Source: Dyadobacter sp. CY326
GTDB taxonomy: Bacteria; Bacteroidota; Bacteroidia; Cytophagales; Spirosomataceae
Reading direction: 5' to 3'
DNA length: 64,000 nucleotides
Assembly: GCF_021390515.1 (NCBI RefSeq)
Contig: NZ_JAJUXI010000004.1
Location: 372,001-436,000 of the forward strand
The notes beneath the pieces were generated by a model. It ran no database searches and was not told where the DNA came from. It worked only from the letters and a program-made list of their open reading frames with translations. The stretch's first letter is position 1. Each line of letters opens with the position of its first letter. The translations under genes were made by a program, and so were the position numbers. Below, piece by piece: positions 44,811-54,631 of this stretch.

Positions 44811-44859
44811 TTGAGTTTAATGAACTGATTTAGAGTGGTTTGATTGAGTGGGGCTAGGG

Positions 44860-44876
44860 TGGCATATTAGTTTTGA
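44860..44876 (+). promoter_or_regulatory. Sigma-54-like promoter, cluster 4
   Basis: TGGCATATTAGTTTTGA has the same -24-like box as the other clusters, with T-rich sequence but no GC in the -12 position. The in-frame TTG at 44873 lies inside it, so the ATG at 44930 is the first usable start. Confidence 0.45.
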
Positions 44877-44929
44877 AGAAGGCTTTGCATGTCATAAATA
44901 CGTTAACCAACAATCCTTACAGCCTAGCC

Positions 44930-47311
44930 ATGTTTAAAAATTATCTGAAAATTGCCCTTCGTAATTTGTGGAAGCATAAAGTTTTTTCTTTCATCAATGT
45001 CATGGGACTGACCGTAGGCATGTCGGCCTGCTTTTTGATTTCCCTATATGTCAATTTTGAGCTAAGTTACGATGCATTCAATACCAAAGCTGACCGGATT
45101 TACAGACTTGTAACGGACATTAAAACGCCTTCCGAAACCATCAATGCAGGCGTCACTTCCTGGGCTTTCGCGCCGAGCATTAAAAGTGATTTTCCCGAGG
45201 TGGAGGCATTTACGCGCGTGAGCAGCGGAAGTTTTTTGGTCAGAAAAGGCGATATCAAATTTCAGGAAGAGAAAACCCTCTTTGCAGATTCAACCCTATT
45301 TCAGGTCTTTGATTTCGAGCTCGTCAAAGGTGACCCGAAAACGGCTTTGAAAGATCAGTTAAGCATTGTTTTCACAGAAACAGCTGCAAAAAAATACTTT
45401 GGGAATGCTGATCCAGTAGGTCAAACATTGCTTTTATCTGGCGAAGGGCTGCCTGCAAAAGTAACCGGCGTCATCAAAGACATTCCTGAAAATTCGCAGA
45501 TCAAGGGCGATATGATCGTCTCAATGACCTCCATGACGCAGCGTTTCAACAAAGGACTGGACGAGCAATGGGGCAATTTTGGCGCGATGACTTATTTGCT
45601 TTTGAAGCCTGGCACAACCGCAGCCGGACTCGAAAAGAAGTTCCCTGCATTTCTCGAACGACGCGCAGGGAAGACAATGAAGGAATCGCAAATGTTTTAC
45701 ACATTATTCCTCGAACCGTTGCGCGACGTCTATCTGAAATCCACGCGGGATACGCAGGAATCGGGCAGTATGAACAACGTATATGTATTCTCCGTTGTCG
45801 CAATTTTTATCTTGCTTATCGCCTGCATTAACTTTGTCAATCTTACGACCGCGCGGTCCGTGGAGCGGGCAAAAGAAGTGGGAATCCGGAAAGTGGTTGG
45901 CGCTCCTAAAATGCTCGTTGCCAGACAATTCATCAGCGAATCCATCTTGCTTTGCCTCATTGCTTTTGTGTTTGCCATTGTCCTGACAGCCGCGTTAATT
46001 CCGCTTTTCAATAATCTGTCCGGCAAAATCATCAGCAACGGCATTTTCGATAATCTTCCATTTGTAGGCGGCATGTTCATTGCTTCCATCATCATTGGGA
46101 TCGTTGCCGGAATTTATCCTGCCCTGGTGCTTTCTTCTTTTGAGCCCGTGGTGGTTTTGAAAGGGCGTTTTACAACAAGCGTGAAAGGAATTTTGTTAAG
46201 GAAATCACTGGTAACCATTCAGTTTGCCATCTCCATCGCATTGATCATCGCCACCATTGTCGTTTACATTCAAATGGATTTCATGCGCAACCGCGACCTT
46301 GGTTTTAGCAAAGATCAAATGATGATCGTCAATTCGGAAGGAGATCCGAAGCGCGAAGCATTCAAGCAGTCGCTTGCGGATGTGCCTGGTGTTAAATCAA
46401 CAGCGGCATCGTCAAGCGTGCCAGGAAGCGGCAATCCGGGCGCATACTCAGAAATTGAAAACAAAAGCGGCGACTTGCAGATTGCCAATCTTGACCTCTA
46501 TTTTGTTGATTTTGACTACATTCCTCAATTTGGATTGAAGATGGCAGCCGGCCGTCCGTTTTCGAGAGAGTTTGGAACCGACACAACGCAGGCAATGGTC
46601 ATGAATGAGGCTGCGGTGAAGCTTTTTGGTTACAGTTCACCCGAGCAGGCCATCGGGCGCAGGTTCAAGCAATGGGGTCGTGAGGGCAAGATTGTGGGTG
46701 TGATCAAAGATTTCCATTTCAGGTCATTACAAGAAAAAATCAAACCGCTTACCATGCGCATTGAGCCGGGTGGAAGTCAGCTTGTTTCAATCAAAATCGA
46801 CGGTGGAAATATCAAAGAAACCGTTGCTGCGGTTGAGCAAAAGTGGAAAACCGTGATGCCGGAACGCCCGTTCAGTTATTATTTCATGGACGAGTTCTTT
46901 GACCGCCAATACAGAGGCGAGGAGCGTTTTGAAAAGCTGTTCTTCAACTTCGCCATTTTGGCCATATTCATTTCGTGCCTGGGCTTGCTAGGCCTTGCGT
47001 CTTACAGCACAATGCAGCGGACCAAGGAAATTGGCGTGCGCAAAGTCATGGGTGCATCCACAGGCAGCATTGTTGGGCTTTTGTCAAAGGATTTTCTGAA
47101 ACTGGTGCTCATTGCATTTGTAATCGCTTCGCCCATAGCATATTATGGCATGCATCGCTGGCTCGAAAACTTTGCCTATAAAACAGATATTTACTGGTGG
47201 ATCTTCGCCGCAGCAGCCATTTTGTCGGCAGCAATTGCATTTGCCACAGTTAGTTTTCAAAGCATTCGGGCAGCATTAATGAACCCGGTCAAAAGCCTTA
47301 GAAGCGAATAG
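44930..47311 (+). CDS. Double-length MacB/FtsX-type permease 12
   Basis: 793 residues from MFKNYLKIALRNL, with TAGCC directly before the ATG; the TTG at 44873 is rejected on promoter position and family alignment. The cytoplasmic motifs are RAKEVGIRKVVGAP near 313 and RTKEIGVRKVMGAS near 697. Domain 2 has MAAGRPFSREFGTD and VIKDFHFRSL, both canonical. TM6 runs into LLGLASYSTMQR. It is the first of five permeases in the fourth cluster; the next follows after 17 bp. Confidence 0.92.
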   Translation: MFKNYLKIALRNLWKHKVFSFINVMGLTVGMSACFLISLYVNFELSYDAFNTKADRIYRLVTDIKTPSETINAGVTSWAFAPSIKSDFPEVEAFTRVSSGSFLVRKGDIKFQEEKTLFADSTLFQVFDFELVKGDPKTALKDQLSIVFTETAAKKYFGNADPVGQTLLLSGEGLPAKVTGVIKDIPENSQIKGDMIVSMTSMTQRFNKGLDEQWGNFGAMTYLLLKPGTTAAGLEKKFPAFLERRAGKTMKESQMFYTLFLEPLRDVYLKSTRDTQESGSMNNVYVFSVVAIFILLIACINFVNLTTARSVERAKEVGIRKVVGAPKMLVARQFISESILLCLIAFVFAIVLTAALIPLFNNLSGKIISNGIFDNLPFVGGMFIASIIIGIVAGIYPALVLSSFEPVVVLKGRFTTSVKGILLRKSLVTIQFAISIALIIATIVVYIQMDFMRNRDLGFSKDQMMIVNSEGDPKREAFKQSLADVPGVKSTAASSSVPGSGNPGAYSEIENKSGDLQIANLDLYFVDFDYIPQFGLKMAAGRPFSREFGTDTTQAMVMNEAAVKLFGYSSPEQAIGRRFKQWGREGKIVGVIKDFHFRSLQEKIKPLTMRIEPGGSQLVSIKIDGGNIKETVAAVEQKWKTVMPERPFSYYFMDEFFDRQYRGEERFEKLFFNFAILAIFISCLGLLGLASYSTMQRTKEIGVRKVMGASTGSIVGLLSKDFLKLVLIAFVIASPIAYYGMHRWLENFAYKTDIYWWIFAAAAILSAAIAFATVSFQSIRAALMNPVKSLRSE

Positions 47312-47328
47312 TCAGCCAAGCCATCCCT

Positions 47329-49743
47329 ATGTTCAGAAACAACCTCAAAATCGCGTGGCGCAGCCTTTGGAATAAAAAGGCTTTTTCTGCCATCAACATT
47401 TTCGGCCTGGCCATTGGGCTGGCGACTTGTATGCTCATTATGCTGTTTGTCCAGCACGAGCTGAGTTACGATAATTTCAATGAAAATGCGGACCGGCTTG
47501 TCAGGATGACGATCCACGGGAGCATAGGCGGGAAGGAAATTAACATTGCGGTTGCTCCGGCGCCTGCGGGACCAGCATTGAAGCGTGATTATCCTGGTGT
47601 TGAAGCGTTTACACGTATTTTTAGAGAAGGCACTTTTATAGTAAAATATGGGAAAGAGCAGTTCAAAGAGGAAGGCGTGGCATTTGTGGACTCCAATTTC
47701 TTTAAAGTTTTTTCACTTCCGCTGATCGAGGGCTCGGTTGTCAAAGCCGTGATTGAACCACGCACAGTGGTTGTTTCGAAAAGCATTGCACAGAAATATT
47801 TTGGTAAAACGGATCCCATTGGTAAAAGTCTGACCCTGGGCACCCGCGGGTTGTTCCGGGTTACGGGCATTGCCAAAGACGTCCCTTCCAATGCACACTT
47901 TCATTATGGCTTCTTCGCTTCGATGAGCTCTGTCGAACTTGGTCAAAAATGGCTTTCAAGCGGTGCTAACACCTATTTGCTGTTGCGGAAAGACTTCCCG
48001 GCAGACGCGCTCACGGCCAAAAGCGGCGAAATTGTGAAAACCTACATTGGCCCCGAAATCCAGGAATTTCTTGGCATGAGTTATGAAGAATATCTGCGAA
48101 AAGGCGATAAGTTCAGCTTCAAATTCCAACCCGTAACGGACATACATTTGCATTCAGATCTTGAAAATGAGCTGGAAGCGAATGGAAATATCAAATACGT
48201 TTACATTTTCTCCTTTATTGCTGCTTTTATCCTGCTCATTGCCTGCATTAACTTCATGAATCTGTCCACAGCCGGTTCGGCGGGTCGGGCCAAAGAAGTG
48301 GGCGTTCGCAAAGTGCTTGGTTCCGAGCAGCAGCAGCTGATTCGCCAATTTCTGATTGAGTCGGTGTTGCTGACATTCTTTGCATTTGTGGTCGCATTAT
48401 TAATCGTCGTACTTGTTTTACCAAATTTCAACCAATTGGCCGGCAAGCAGTTCAGCCTCGAATCAGTCCTGAACATTCGCACCATTTCTATCGCTTTTGT
48501 AGGCTGTCTGATCGTAGGCATACTTGCGGGAAGTTACCCCGCTTTTTTCCTCTCCGCATTCCGCCCGATTGCCGTTTTGAAGGGCAATTTGCAGACCGTA
48601 AAAAGCGGTTGGTTGCGCAACACATTGGTCACCATTCAATTCGTCGTATCCATTGTCATGATTGTCGGAACGATCGTGGTTTATCAGCAATTGCGTTTTA
48701 TTCAGGACAAGGAAGTCGGTTTTAATAAAGACCAGGTTTTGATTTTGCAAGACACTTATTTGCTTGGCGACAAAGCAAAAACATTCAAGAAAGAACTGGA
48801 AGCACTTTCGCAGGTTAACAACATTACGATGGCCGGCTATTTGCCCGCAGGAGATTCCAACAATGGCGTGGACGGTTTTCTTCCGGAAAACGCAGATAAT
48901 AGCGTCACGCCTTCCCGGATGAAATCTTATCAAATTGATGAAAATTATCTTGCAACATTGGGAATCAAGCTCGTAGCAGGTCGTAATTTCTCAAAATCCT
49001 TCGCTTCCGACAGCGCCGCCATCCTTGTGAATGAAGCGGCTGTGAAGCAATTTGGGTGGACGGATGCGGTTGGAAAGCGGATTGCGACCATTGGCAACGG
49101 AACTCCGGGAAGCAAGCGTAAATATACGGTGGTGGGTGTGATCAAGGATTTTCATTTCAAATCCATGCATGAAACCATTGCGCCGCTGGTGGTTTACTTT
49201 GGAGAAGATAATTATCAAATGGCGCTGCAAATCAAAACTGACGACATTCCCGGCTTGATCAAAATCGTAGAGAAAAACTGGAAAGCGCAGACTGACAATC
49301 CGTTTTCTTATTCGTTTCTGGACGAACGTTTTAACCAAATGTATCAATCTGAACAGCGCGTAGGACAGCTTTTCGGCATTTTTGCAACATTGGCAGTTGT
49401 TATTGCTTGTCTCGGTTTATTCGGTTTAGCAGCATTCACCACCATTCAGCGGACCAAGGAAATCGGCGTTCGGAAAGTGCTGGGCGCCTCTGTTTTCAGC
49501 ATTGTGGCACTGTTATCCAAAGATTTTGTTCGTCTCATCATTGCCGCCATCCTCATTGCAACGCCGCTCGCGTGGTATGGCATGAATCAGTGGCTGGCCG
49601 ATTTCGCCTATAAAATCGACATTCACTGGTCCGTCTTTGCGCTTGCAGGCCTTTTGGCAGTCGGCGTTGCATTGCTGACGGTTAGTTACGAAAGCATGAA
49701 AGCAGCGTTGATGAACCCTATTAAGAGCTTGAAAACGGACTAA
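47329..49743 (+). CDS. Double-length MacB/FtsX-type permease 13
   Basis: 804 residues from MFRNNLKIAWRSL. Its closest relative in the window is permease 1 (10266): both share GSYPAFFLSAF, the IYQQLxFIQ(T/D)K and GFNKDQxLI run at the start of domain 2, and sites such as AVAPxPxAxxxKxDYP in domain 1. The TM2 end reads STAGSAGR where others have TARS. The cytoplasmic motifs are RAKEVGVRKVLGSE near 320 and RTKEIGVRKVLGAS near 708; VIKDFHFKSM is present. The tail is NPIKSLKTD. It is followed after 3 bp by permease 14. Confidence 0.92.
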   Translation: MFRNNLKIAWRSLWNKKAFSAINIFGLAIGLATCMLIMLFVQHELSYDNFNENADRLVRMTIHGSIGGKEINIAVAPAPAGPALKRDYPGVEAFTRIFREGTFIVKYGKEQFKEEGVAFVDSNFFKVFSLPLIEGSVVKAVIEPRTVVVSKSIAQKYFGKTDPIGKSLTLGTRGLFRVTGIAKDVPSNAHFHYGFFASMSSVELGQKWLSSGANTYLLLRKDFPADALTAKSGEIVKTYIGPEIQEFLGMSYEEYLRKGDKFSFKFQPVTDIHLHSDLENELEANGNIKYVYIFSFIAAFILLIACINFMNLSTAGSAGRAKEVGVRKVLGSEQQQLIRQFLIESVLLTFFAFVVALLIVVLVLPNFNQLAGKQFSLESVLNIRTISIAFVGCLIVGILAGSYPAFFLSAFRPIAVLKGNLQTVKSGWLRNTLVTIQFVVSIVMIVGTIVVYQQLRFIQDKEVGFNKDQVLILQDTYLLGDKAKTFKKELEALSQVNNITMAGYLPAGDSNNGVDGFLPENADNSVTPSRMKSYQIDENYLATLGIKLVAGRNFSKSFASDSAAILVNEAAVKQFGWTDAVGKRIATIGNGTPGSKRKYTVVGVIKDFHFKSMHETIAPLVVYFGEDNYQMALQIKTDDIPGLIKIVEKNWKAQTDNPFSYSFLDERFNQMYQSEQRVGQLFGIFATLAVVIACLGLFGLAAFTTIQRTKEIGVRKVLGASVFSIVALLSKDFVRLIIAAILIATPLAWYGMNQWLADFAYKIDIHWSVFALAGLLAVGVALLTVSYESMKAALMNPIKSLKTD

Positions 49744-49746
49744 GTT

Positions 49747-52128
49747 ATGCTTAGAAACTACTTCACAATTGCATTGCGTAACTTGTTGAAAAACAAGGTT
49801 TATTCAGGGATTAACATTGTGGGGCTCGGCATTGGCATGGCTGGGGCGATCGTCATTTTTCAACTGGTAACCTATCATTTGGGTGTTGACAAGCATCACA
49901 GAAACGCGGACAAGATTTTCCGGATGGTTGTGGACTTGCACCTGGAAGATGGCTCTGTGGAACATGAGCGCGGATCTTCATTTCCTATGCACACAGCGCT
50001 CAGAAAAGAATTCGCCAATGTCACGCACACGGCATACTTGGCTGATAAAGAACTGACTGTCAGCATTGAACAACAGCGTATTTCAAAGAAATTTTTCGAG
50101 AAATCTTCTGCTGCATTCACTGATTCGGAGTTTTTTAAAATATTTGATTACCAATGGATCGCGGGAAATGCAACCGTTTTGAACCAGCCCAACCAAGTGG
50201 TTCTTACCAAACGTTATGCCCAAAAGTATTTTGGAAAAAACAATCCCATCGGTCGCATTATAAGGCTTAACAATGCTGAAAATGTAACCGTTGCAGGCAT
50301 CATCCAGGACTTTCCCGAACAGACGGATTTCAAAAAAGACGTTTTCATCTCCCTTCCCACACTCAAAAAGCTTGTTCCGGAATATGGCTATGAAGATTGG
50401 GGCTGGATAGACAGTAATCGTGAGACATTTGTAAGCTTGCGCACTGCGGAGGATAAAGAGGCCATTGACAAACAGATGATTGTATTCGCAAAAAAGGTTC
50501 ATGGCCCCGACAGCAATGTGTTTCGTTATCATTTGCAACCGCTTTCTGACATTCATTTCAACATCAGTTACGGCGGAAAGATCAAATATTACACCATTAT
50601 CATGCTTGGGACAGTTGGCTTGCTGCTTATCCTGATTGCATGCTTCAATTTTATCAATATCTCAACGGCCCAATCTTTCAAAAGAAGCAAGGAAGTGGGC
50701 ATTCGCAAGGTGCTGGGCGTGTCGCAATGGCAGGTTTTCTGGCTTTTCATTCACGAAGCCGCGCTGTTCACCTTTATCTCCTTTTTCATCTCCCTGCTTC
50801 TTGCCAAAATATTGATTCCAATGCTGAGCAACTGGCTGGAAATTAATTTGGAAATCAATGTATTCTCGGATTTCAAGTTGCTGGCATTCAGTGTTATTTT
50901 GCTATTTTTCGTGGTTTGCGTGGCGGGAATTTATCCGGCGTTGGTGATCTCAAATCTTAATCCAGTCAGGGCAATCAAAGGTTTGGCCACGAGCAATGGA
51001 AGGGGTTTGTTTTCTGTCAGGAAGGGCCTTGTCGTTGCCCAATTCAGCATTTCGTTTGTGTTAATTGCTGTTTCAATGGTGATCATTCTGCAATCCAGAT
51101 ATTTAAAAAACAAGGATTTAGGTTTGAATAAAGATCTAATTCTGCACGTAAATTTGCCAGACACAGAATCGGGAAAAATCGAGGCGCTCAGAAATGAAAT
51201 TCCGCATATTAAAGAGGTCAAAAGCATTTCCTTTTTCAGAAATCCGCCGTCTTCCCAAGCCGGAAACGGAGGCAGCATTAAATTCGAAAACCGTGATTGG
51301 GAGAAATTTGTAGCCAGATCAAGGGTTGCAGATGACAATTACGTGCGCACTTACGGACTTAAATTACTAGCCGGTCGTGCGCCTGCGAAGTCAGACACGC
51401 TTCATGAATTGCTTGTTAACAATAAGCTGATCAAATCACTTGGTCTGAAATCTGCCGATGAAGCGCTTAACAAACGATTATTTGTCGGCGACATGGATAA
51501 ATCAGGTGTAATTGTGGGCGTCGTTTCCGATTTCAACAATGCGGATCTTTATTCAGCCATCGAACCGACCGTGATTTATTCCTCCGCAAGACTTTACCGC
51601 AGCGCCGGGATCAAGCTGGAAAATCTGGGCAGTTCTACGATTCAGGATATCATGAAAGTTTGGCAAAAGCAGTTTCCGGAAGATGTTTTTCAATATAGTT
51701 TCTACGATGAGGAAATCGCTGGCTTTTACAAAAGGGAGGAACTGGCGTCAAATTTGACTTCCATGTTTGCGCTTCTATCTGTCTTTTTGTCTTGCCTTGG
51801 ATTGTTTGGTTTAGCATTGTTTTCCATTGAGCAGCGCACCAAGGAAATTGGCATTCGCAAAGTTTTGGGCGCATCTGTGGCGAGCATAACCGCCTTGTTA
51901 TCAATGGATTTCCTGCGCCTGGTTGTAATTGCCATTGTCATCGCGATGCCGGTCTCTTATTATTTCATGCACAAATGGCTGCAAGATTTTGCTTATCGCA
52001 TCGACGTGGATTGGTGGATTTTTGCATTGTCCGCATTAATCGCGGTCGTAATCGCCTGCCTGACGGTTGGTTATCAAGCTATTAAATCTGCGTTAATGGA
52101 TCCAGTCAAAAGTCTTAAAACTGAATAA
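49747..52128 (+). CDS. Double-length MacB/FtsX-type permease 14 (AQ subgroup)
   Basis: 793 residues from MLRNYFTIALRNL. After TM1 it reads TYHLGVDKHHRNADKIFRM, lacking the DELSYD acids. TM2 ends CFNFINISTAQSF, and domain 2 has YVRTYGLKLLAGRAP and VVSDFNNADL, which place it with permeases 6 and 11. The cytoplasmic motifs are RSKEVGIRKVLGVS near 313 and RTKEIGIRKVLGAS near 697. The tail is DPVKSLKTE. It sits 3 bp behind permease 13 and 11 bp before permease 15, so the three are almost certainly one transcript. Confidence 0.92.
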   Translation: MLRNYFTIALRNLLKNKVYSGINIVGLGIGMAGAIVIFQLVTYHLGVDKHHRNADKIFRMVVDLHLEDGSVEHERGSSFPMHTALRKEFANVTHTAYLADKELTVSIEQQRISKKFFEKSSAAFTDSEFFKIFDYQWIAGNATVLNQPNQVVLTKRYAQKYFGKNNPIGRIIRLNNAENVTVAGIIQDFPEQTDFKKDVFISLPTLKKLVPEYGYEDWGWIDSNRETFVSLRTAEDKEAIDKQMIVFAKKVHGPDSNVFRYHLQPLSDIHFNISYGGKIKYYTIIMLGTVGLLLILIACFNFINISTAQSFKRSKEVGIRKVLGVSQWQVFWLFIHEAALFTFISFFISLLLAKILIPMLSNWLEINLEINVFSDFKLLAFSVILLFFVVCVAGIYPALVISNLNPVRAIKGLATSNGRGLFSVRKGLVVAQFSISFVLIAVSMVIILQSRYLKNKDLGLNKDLILHVNLPDTESGKIEALRNEIPHIKEVKSISFFRNPPSSQAGNGGSIKFENRDWEKFVARSRVADDNYVRTYGLKLLAGRAPAKSDTLHELLVNNKLIKSLGLKSADEALNKRLFVGDMDKSGVIVGVVSDFNNADLYSAIEPTVIYSSARLYRSAGIKLENLGSSTIQDIMKVWQKQFPEDVFQYSFYDEEIAGFYKREELASNLTSMFALLSVFLSCLGLFGLALFSIEQRTKEIGIRKVLGASVASITALLSMDFLRLVVIAIVIAMPVSYYFMHKWLQDFAYRIDVDWWIFALSALIAVVIACLTVGYQAIKSALMDPVKSLKTE

Positions 52129-52139
52129 ACAGCACGGTT

Positions 52140-54560
52140 ATGATAAGAAATTATGTAAAAATCGCTTGGCGGAATTTGCTGCACAACAAAGTTTATAGTT
52201 CAATCAATGTGCTGGGTTTGATGATCGGCATCACCACTTGCACGCTCATTGCATTGTATGTGATGGACGAGATCAGCTATGACAAACATCACACGGACGG
52301 TGACCGCATTTACAGAATCTCTTACGAAGTAAAAGCAGAGAAGTGGGTTGCAGGGCCGGGGCCATTGGCGGCTGGTTTGAAAAGGGATTTTCCTGAGGTG
52401 GAGCAGGTTACCCGACTATTGCGCATGCCAGGCGTGGACAAGTTTTTGTTAAAGAATGAAACGGGTCAAAAGCAATTTTACGAAACCAACGGCTATTACG
52501 TTGATTCCACTTTCTTCCAGCTTTTTAGCTATGACTTCAAGTTTGGCGATAAGGAAACGGCCTTAAATCAGCCCAATTCAATTATTCTTACTGAGGACAT
52601 TGCCGGGAAAATGTTCGGCAACGCCAATCCCATTGATCAGGTGATTCAAGTTAATCTGCCGTTTGCGACAAGCACTTACACGGTCAAAGGCGTGATTAAA
52701 GATGATGGCAAAAAGTCGCATATCCCGGCGCATTTGCTGCTTTCGATGAACAACAGCGACGTCGGGCAGTGGGTGAAACAGCAGACAAATTGGGCGACCA
52801 ACAACATTTTTCATACTTACGTCAAGTTGAATGCAGCGAATGATGCAGCCGCTTTTGAAAGGAAGCTTGATGCATTTTTGAAACGGAACGGCGCAGCAGA
52901 TTTTAAGGCAATGGAGCTGTCTAAGAAAATGTTCATTCAGCCGCTGCAAGACATTTACCTTCATTCAAATTTTGGTTTTGAGATCGCGCCCAACGGCAAT
53001 GTCAAATATTTATACATATTTAGCTCCGTAGCGGCGTTTCTACTCCTCATTGCATGCATTAACTTCATGAATCTGAGCACAGCCCGAAGTGAAAAGCGGG
53101 CCAAGGAAGTGGGCGTGAAAAAAGTGGTTGGTGCTGCCAAAAGTGCATTGGTTGGGCAGTTTTTGGGTGAATCGCTGCTGCTCAGCATTGTTGCGCTCGC
53201 GTTGTCGCTTCCCGTTTTGAAATTGATGTTGCCATTATTTAACCAGTTGACTAACAAGCATCTGTCATTTTTTCAGCACCCGGAAATCTTCGTTCTGCTT
53301 TTTGTAATCACCATGATGACCGGTTTGATTGCAGGCATCTATCCAGCTTTTTATTTGTCATCATTCGCACCGATCGCGGTGCTGAAAGGTCGATTCAAAA
53401 ACAATATTTCAGCAGTTGTCATCCGCAAAGGATTGGTTGTATTCCAATTTACAGTCTCCATTGTCCTGATCCTGGGCGCAATGCTGATCGGCCAGCAAAT
53501 GAAATATCTGAGCAGCCAAAGCCTCGGTTTTAATAAAAATCAGAAAGTGATCCTTCCTTTGCAAACAACCGAGAGCAGCAATAATTACAACACATTGAAA
53601 AATGAGCTGGCAAACATTCCGCAGGTCAAAGCAGCCGGTAAAGGCTCCACCTATCCGGGCATTGAAAATGTGTTGGACATGCTTTTTTATGCGGAAGGCA
53701 AATCCATGAAGGAAAATGTAGATATAAGCTTTGCCAATATTGATGACGAATACATCAATGCGCTTGGCATTCAATTGCTGCAAGGAAGGGGTTTTTCAAA
53801 AGCATTTACAGCAGACTCTAACGCACTGGTACTGAACGAAGTTGCCATAAAAAAGCTGGGCTATGACATCAAAAATGCGGTTGGTAAGAAAATTTATGCT
53901 GATTTCAATGGTAAACCCTTGATCATGAACATCATTGGTGTCGTTAAGGATTATCATTTTCAGGGTTTGCAACAGGAGATCAAACCGCTTGCCTTGTCCG
54001 TTTCCCCGATTTTCAGTTCCACAAACAGTTATGCCATTGTGGATGTGCAAAGCCAGGATTATGCGTCGTTGATTGCAGGCATTGAGCAAGTTTGGAAAAA
54101 GGTTAACCCAGGTTCGCCATTCGAATATTCGTTTTTGGATAAGGATTTTGAAAAAAATTATGAGAAGGAAACGCGCACCGCGCAGCTGGTCAGCTACTTT
54201 TCACTGATCGGAATATTCATCGCGTGTCTTGGTCTGTTCGGGCTCGCAACATTCACAGCGGAGCAGCGGACCAAGGAAATTGGCATTCGCAAAGTGCTGG
54301 GCGCTTCCGTTTTTGGCATTACGAAACTGCTTTCGGGGGATTTCATTAAACTGGTTATGATTGCTATTGCAATTGCTTCGCCTATTGCGTTGTGGGCAAT
54401 GAACAAGTGGCTTGAAAACTTCGCATTTAAAACGGCCATTTCCTGGCATATTTTCGCCATTGCCGCCGCCGCCGCAATCCTGCTGGCTCTGTTAACAATC
54501 AGTTTTCAAAGTGTCAAAGCAGCATTGCGTAACCCGGTAAGAAGCTTGCGAAGCGAGTAA
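52140..54560 (+). CDS. Double-length MacB/FtsX-type permease 15
   Basis: 806 residues from MIRNYVKIAWRNL. It is a sibling of permease 4 (19181): both have the domain 2 pattern LPLQTTESSNNYNTLKNEL followed by a YPGIEN-type segment, and both have a KKSHI/AKSHI element in domain 1. The first cytoplasmic motif is RAKEVGVKKVVGAA near 320 (Lys for Arg, as in permease 3); the second is RTKEIGIRKVLGAS near 710. VVKDYHFQGL is present, and the tail is NPVRSLRSE. A 71-bp gap follows, with no activator repeat in it. Confidence 0.92.
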   Translation: MIRNYVKIAWRNLLHNKVYSSINVLGLMIGITTCTLIALYVMDEISYDKHHTDGDRIYRISYEVKAEKWVAGPGPLAAGLKRDFPEVEQVTRLLRMPGVDKFLLKNETGQKQFYETNGYYVDSTFFQLFSYDFKFGDKETALNQPNSIILTEDIAGKMFGNANPIDQVIQVNLPFATSTYTVKGVIKDDGKKSHIPAHLLLSMNNSDVGQWVKQQTNWATNNIFHTYVKLNAANDAAAFERKLDAFLKRNGAADFKAMELSKKMFIQPLQDIYLHSNFGFEIAPNGNVKYLYIFSSVAAFLLLIACINFMNLSTARSEKRAKEVGVKKVVGAAKSALVGQFLGESLLLSIVALALSLPVLKLMLPLFNQLTNKHLSFFQHPEIFVLLFVITMMTGLIAGIYPAFYLSSFAPIAVLKGRFKNNISAVVIRKGLVVFQFTVSIVLILGAMLIGQQMKYLSSQSLGFNKNQKVILPLQTTESSNNYNTLKNELANIPQVKAAGKGSTYPGIENVLDMLFYAEGKSMKENVDISFANIDDEYINALGIQLLQGRGFSKAFTADSNALVLNEVAIKKLGYDIKNAVGKKIYADFNGKPLIMNIIGVVKDYHFQGLQQEIKPLALSVSPIFSSTNSYAIVDVQSQDYASLIAGIEQVWKKVNPGSPFEYSFLDKDFEKNYEKETRTAQLVSYFSLIGIFIACLGLFGLATFTAEQRTKEIGIRKVLGASVFGITKLLSGDFIKLVMIAIAIASPIALWAMNKWLENFAFKTAISWHIFAIAAAAAILLALLTISFQSVKAALRNPVRSLRSE

Positions 54561-54631
54561 CATTTGATTTCATTCTGTTTCAAAATTTAACAACAGGCTA
54601 AGGCTGATTGTCGAATGCCTACTGAAAAATT

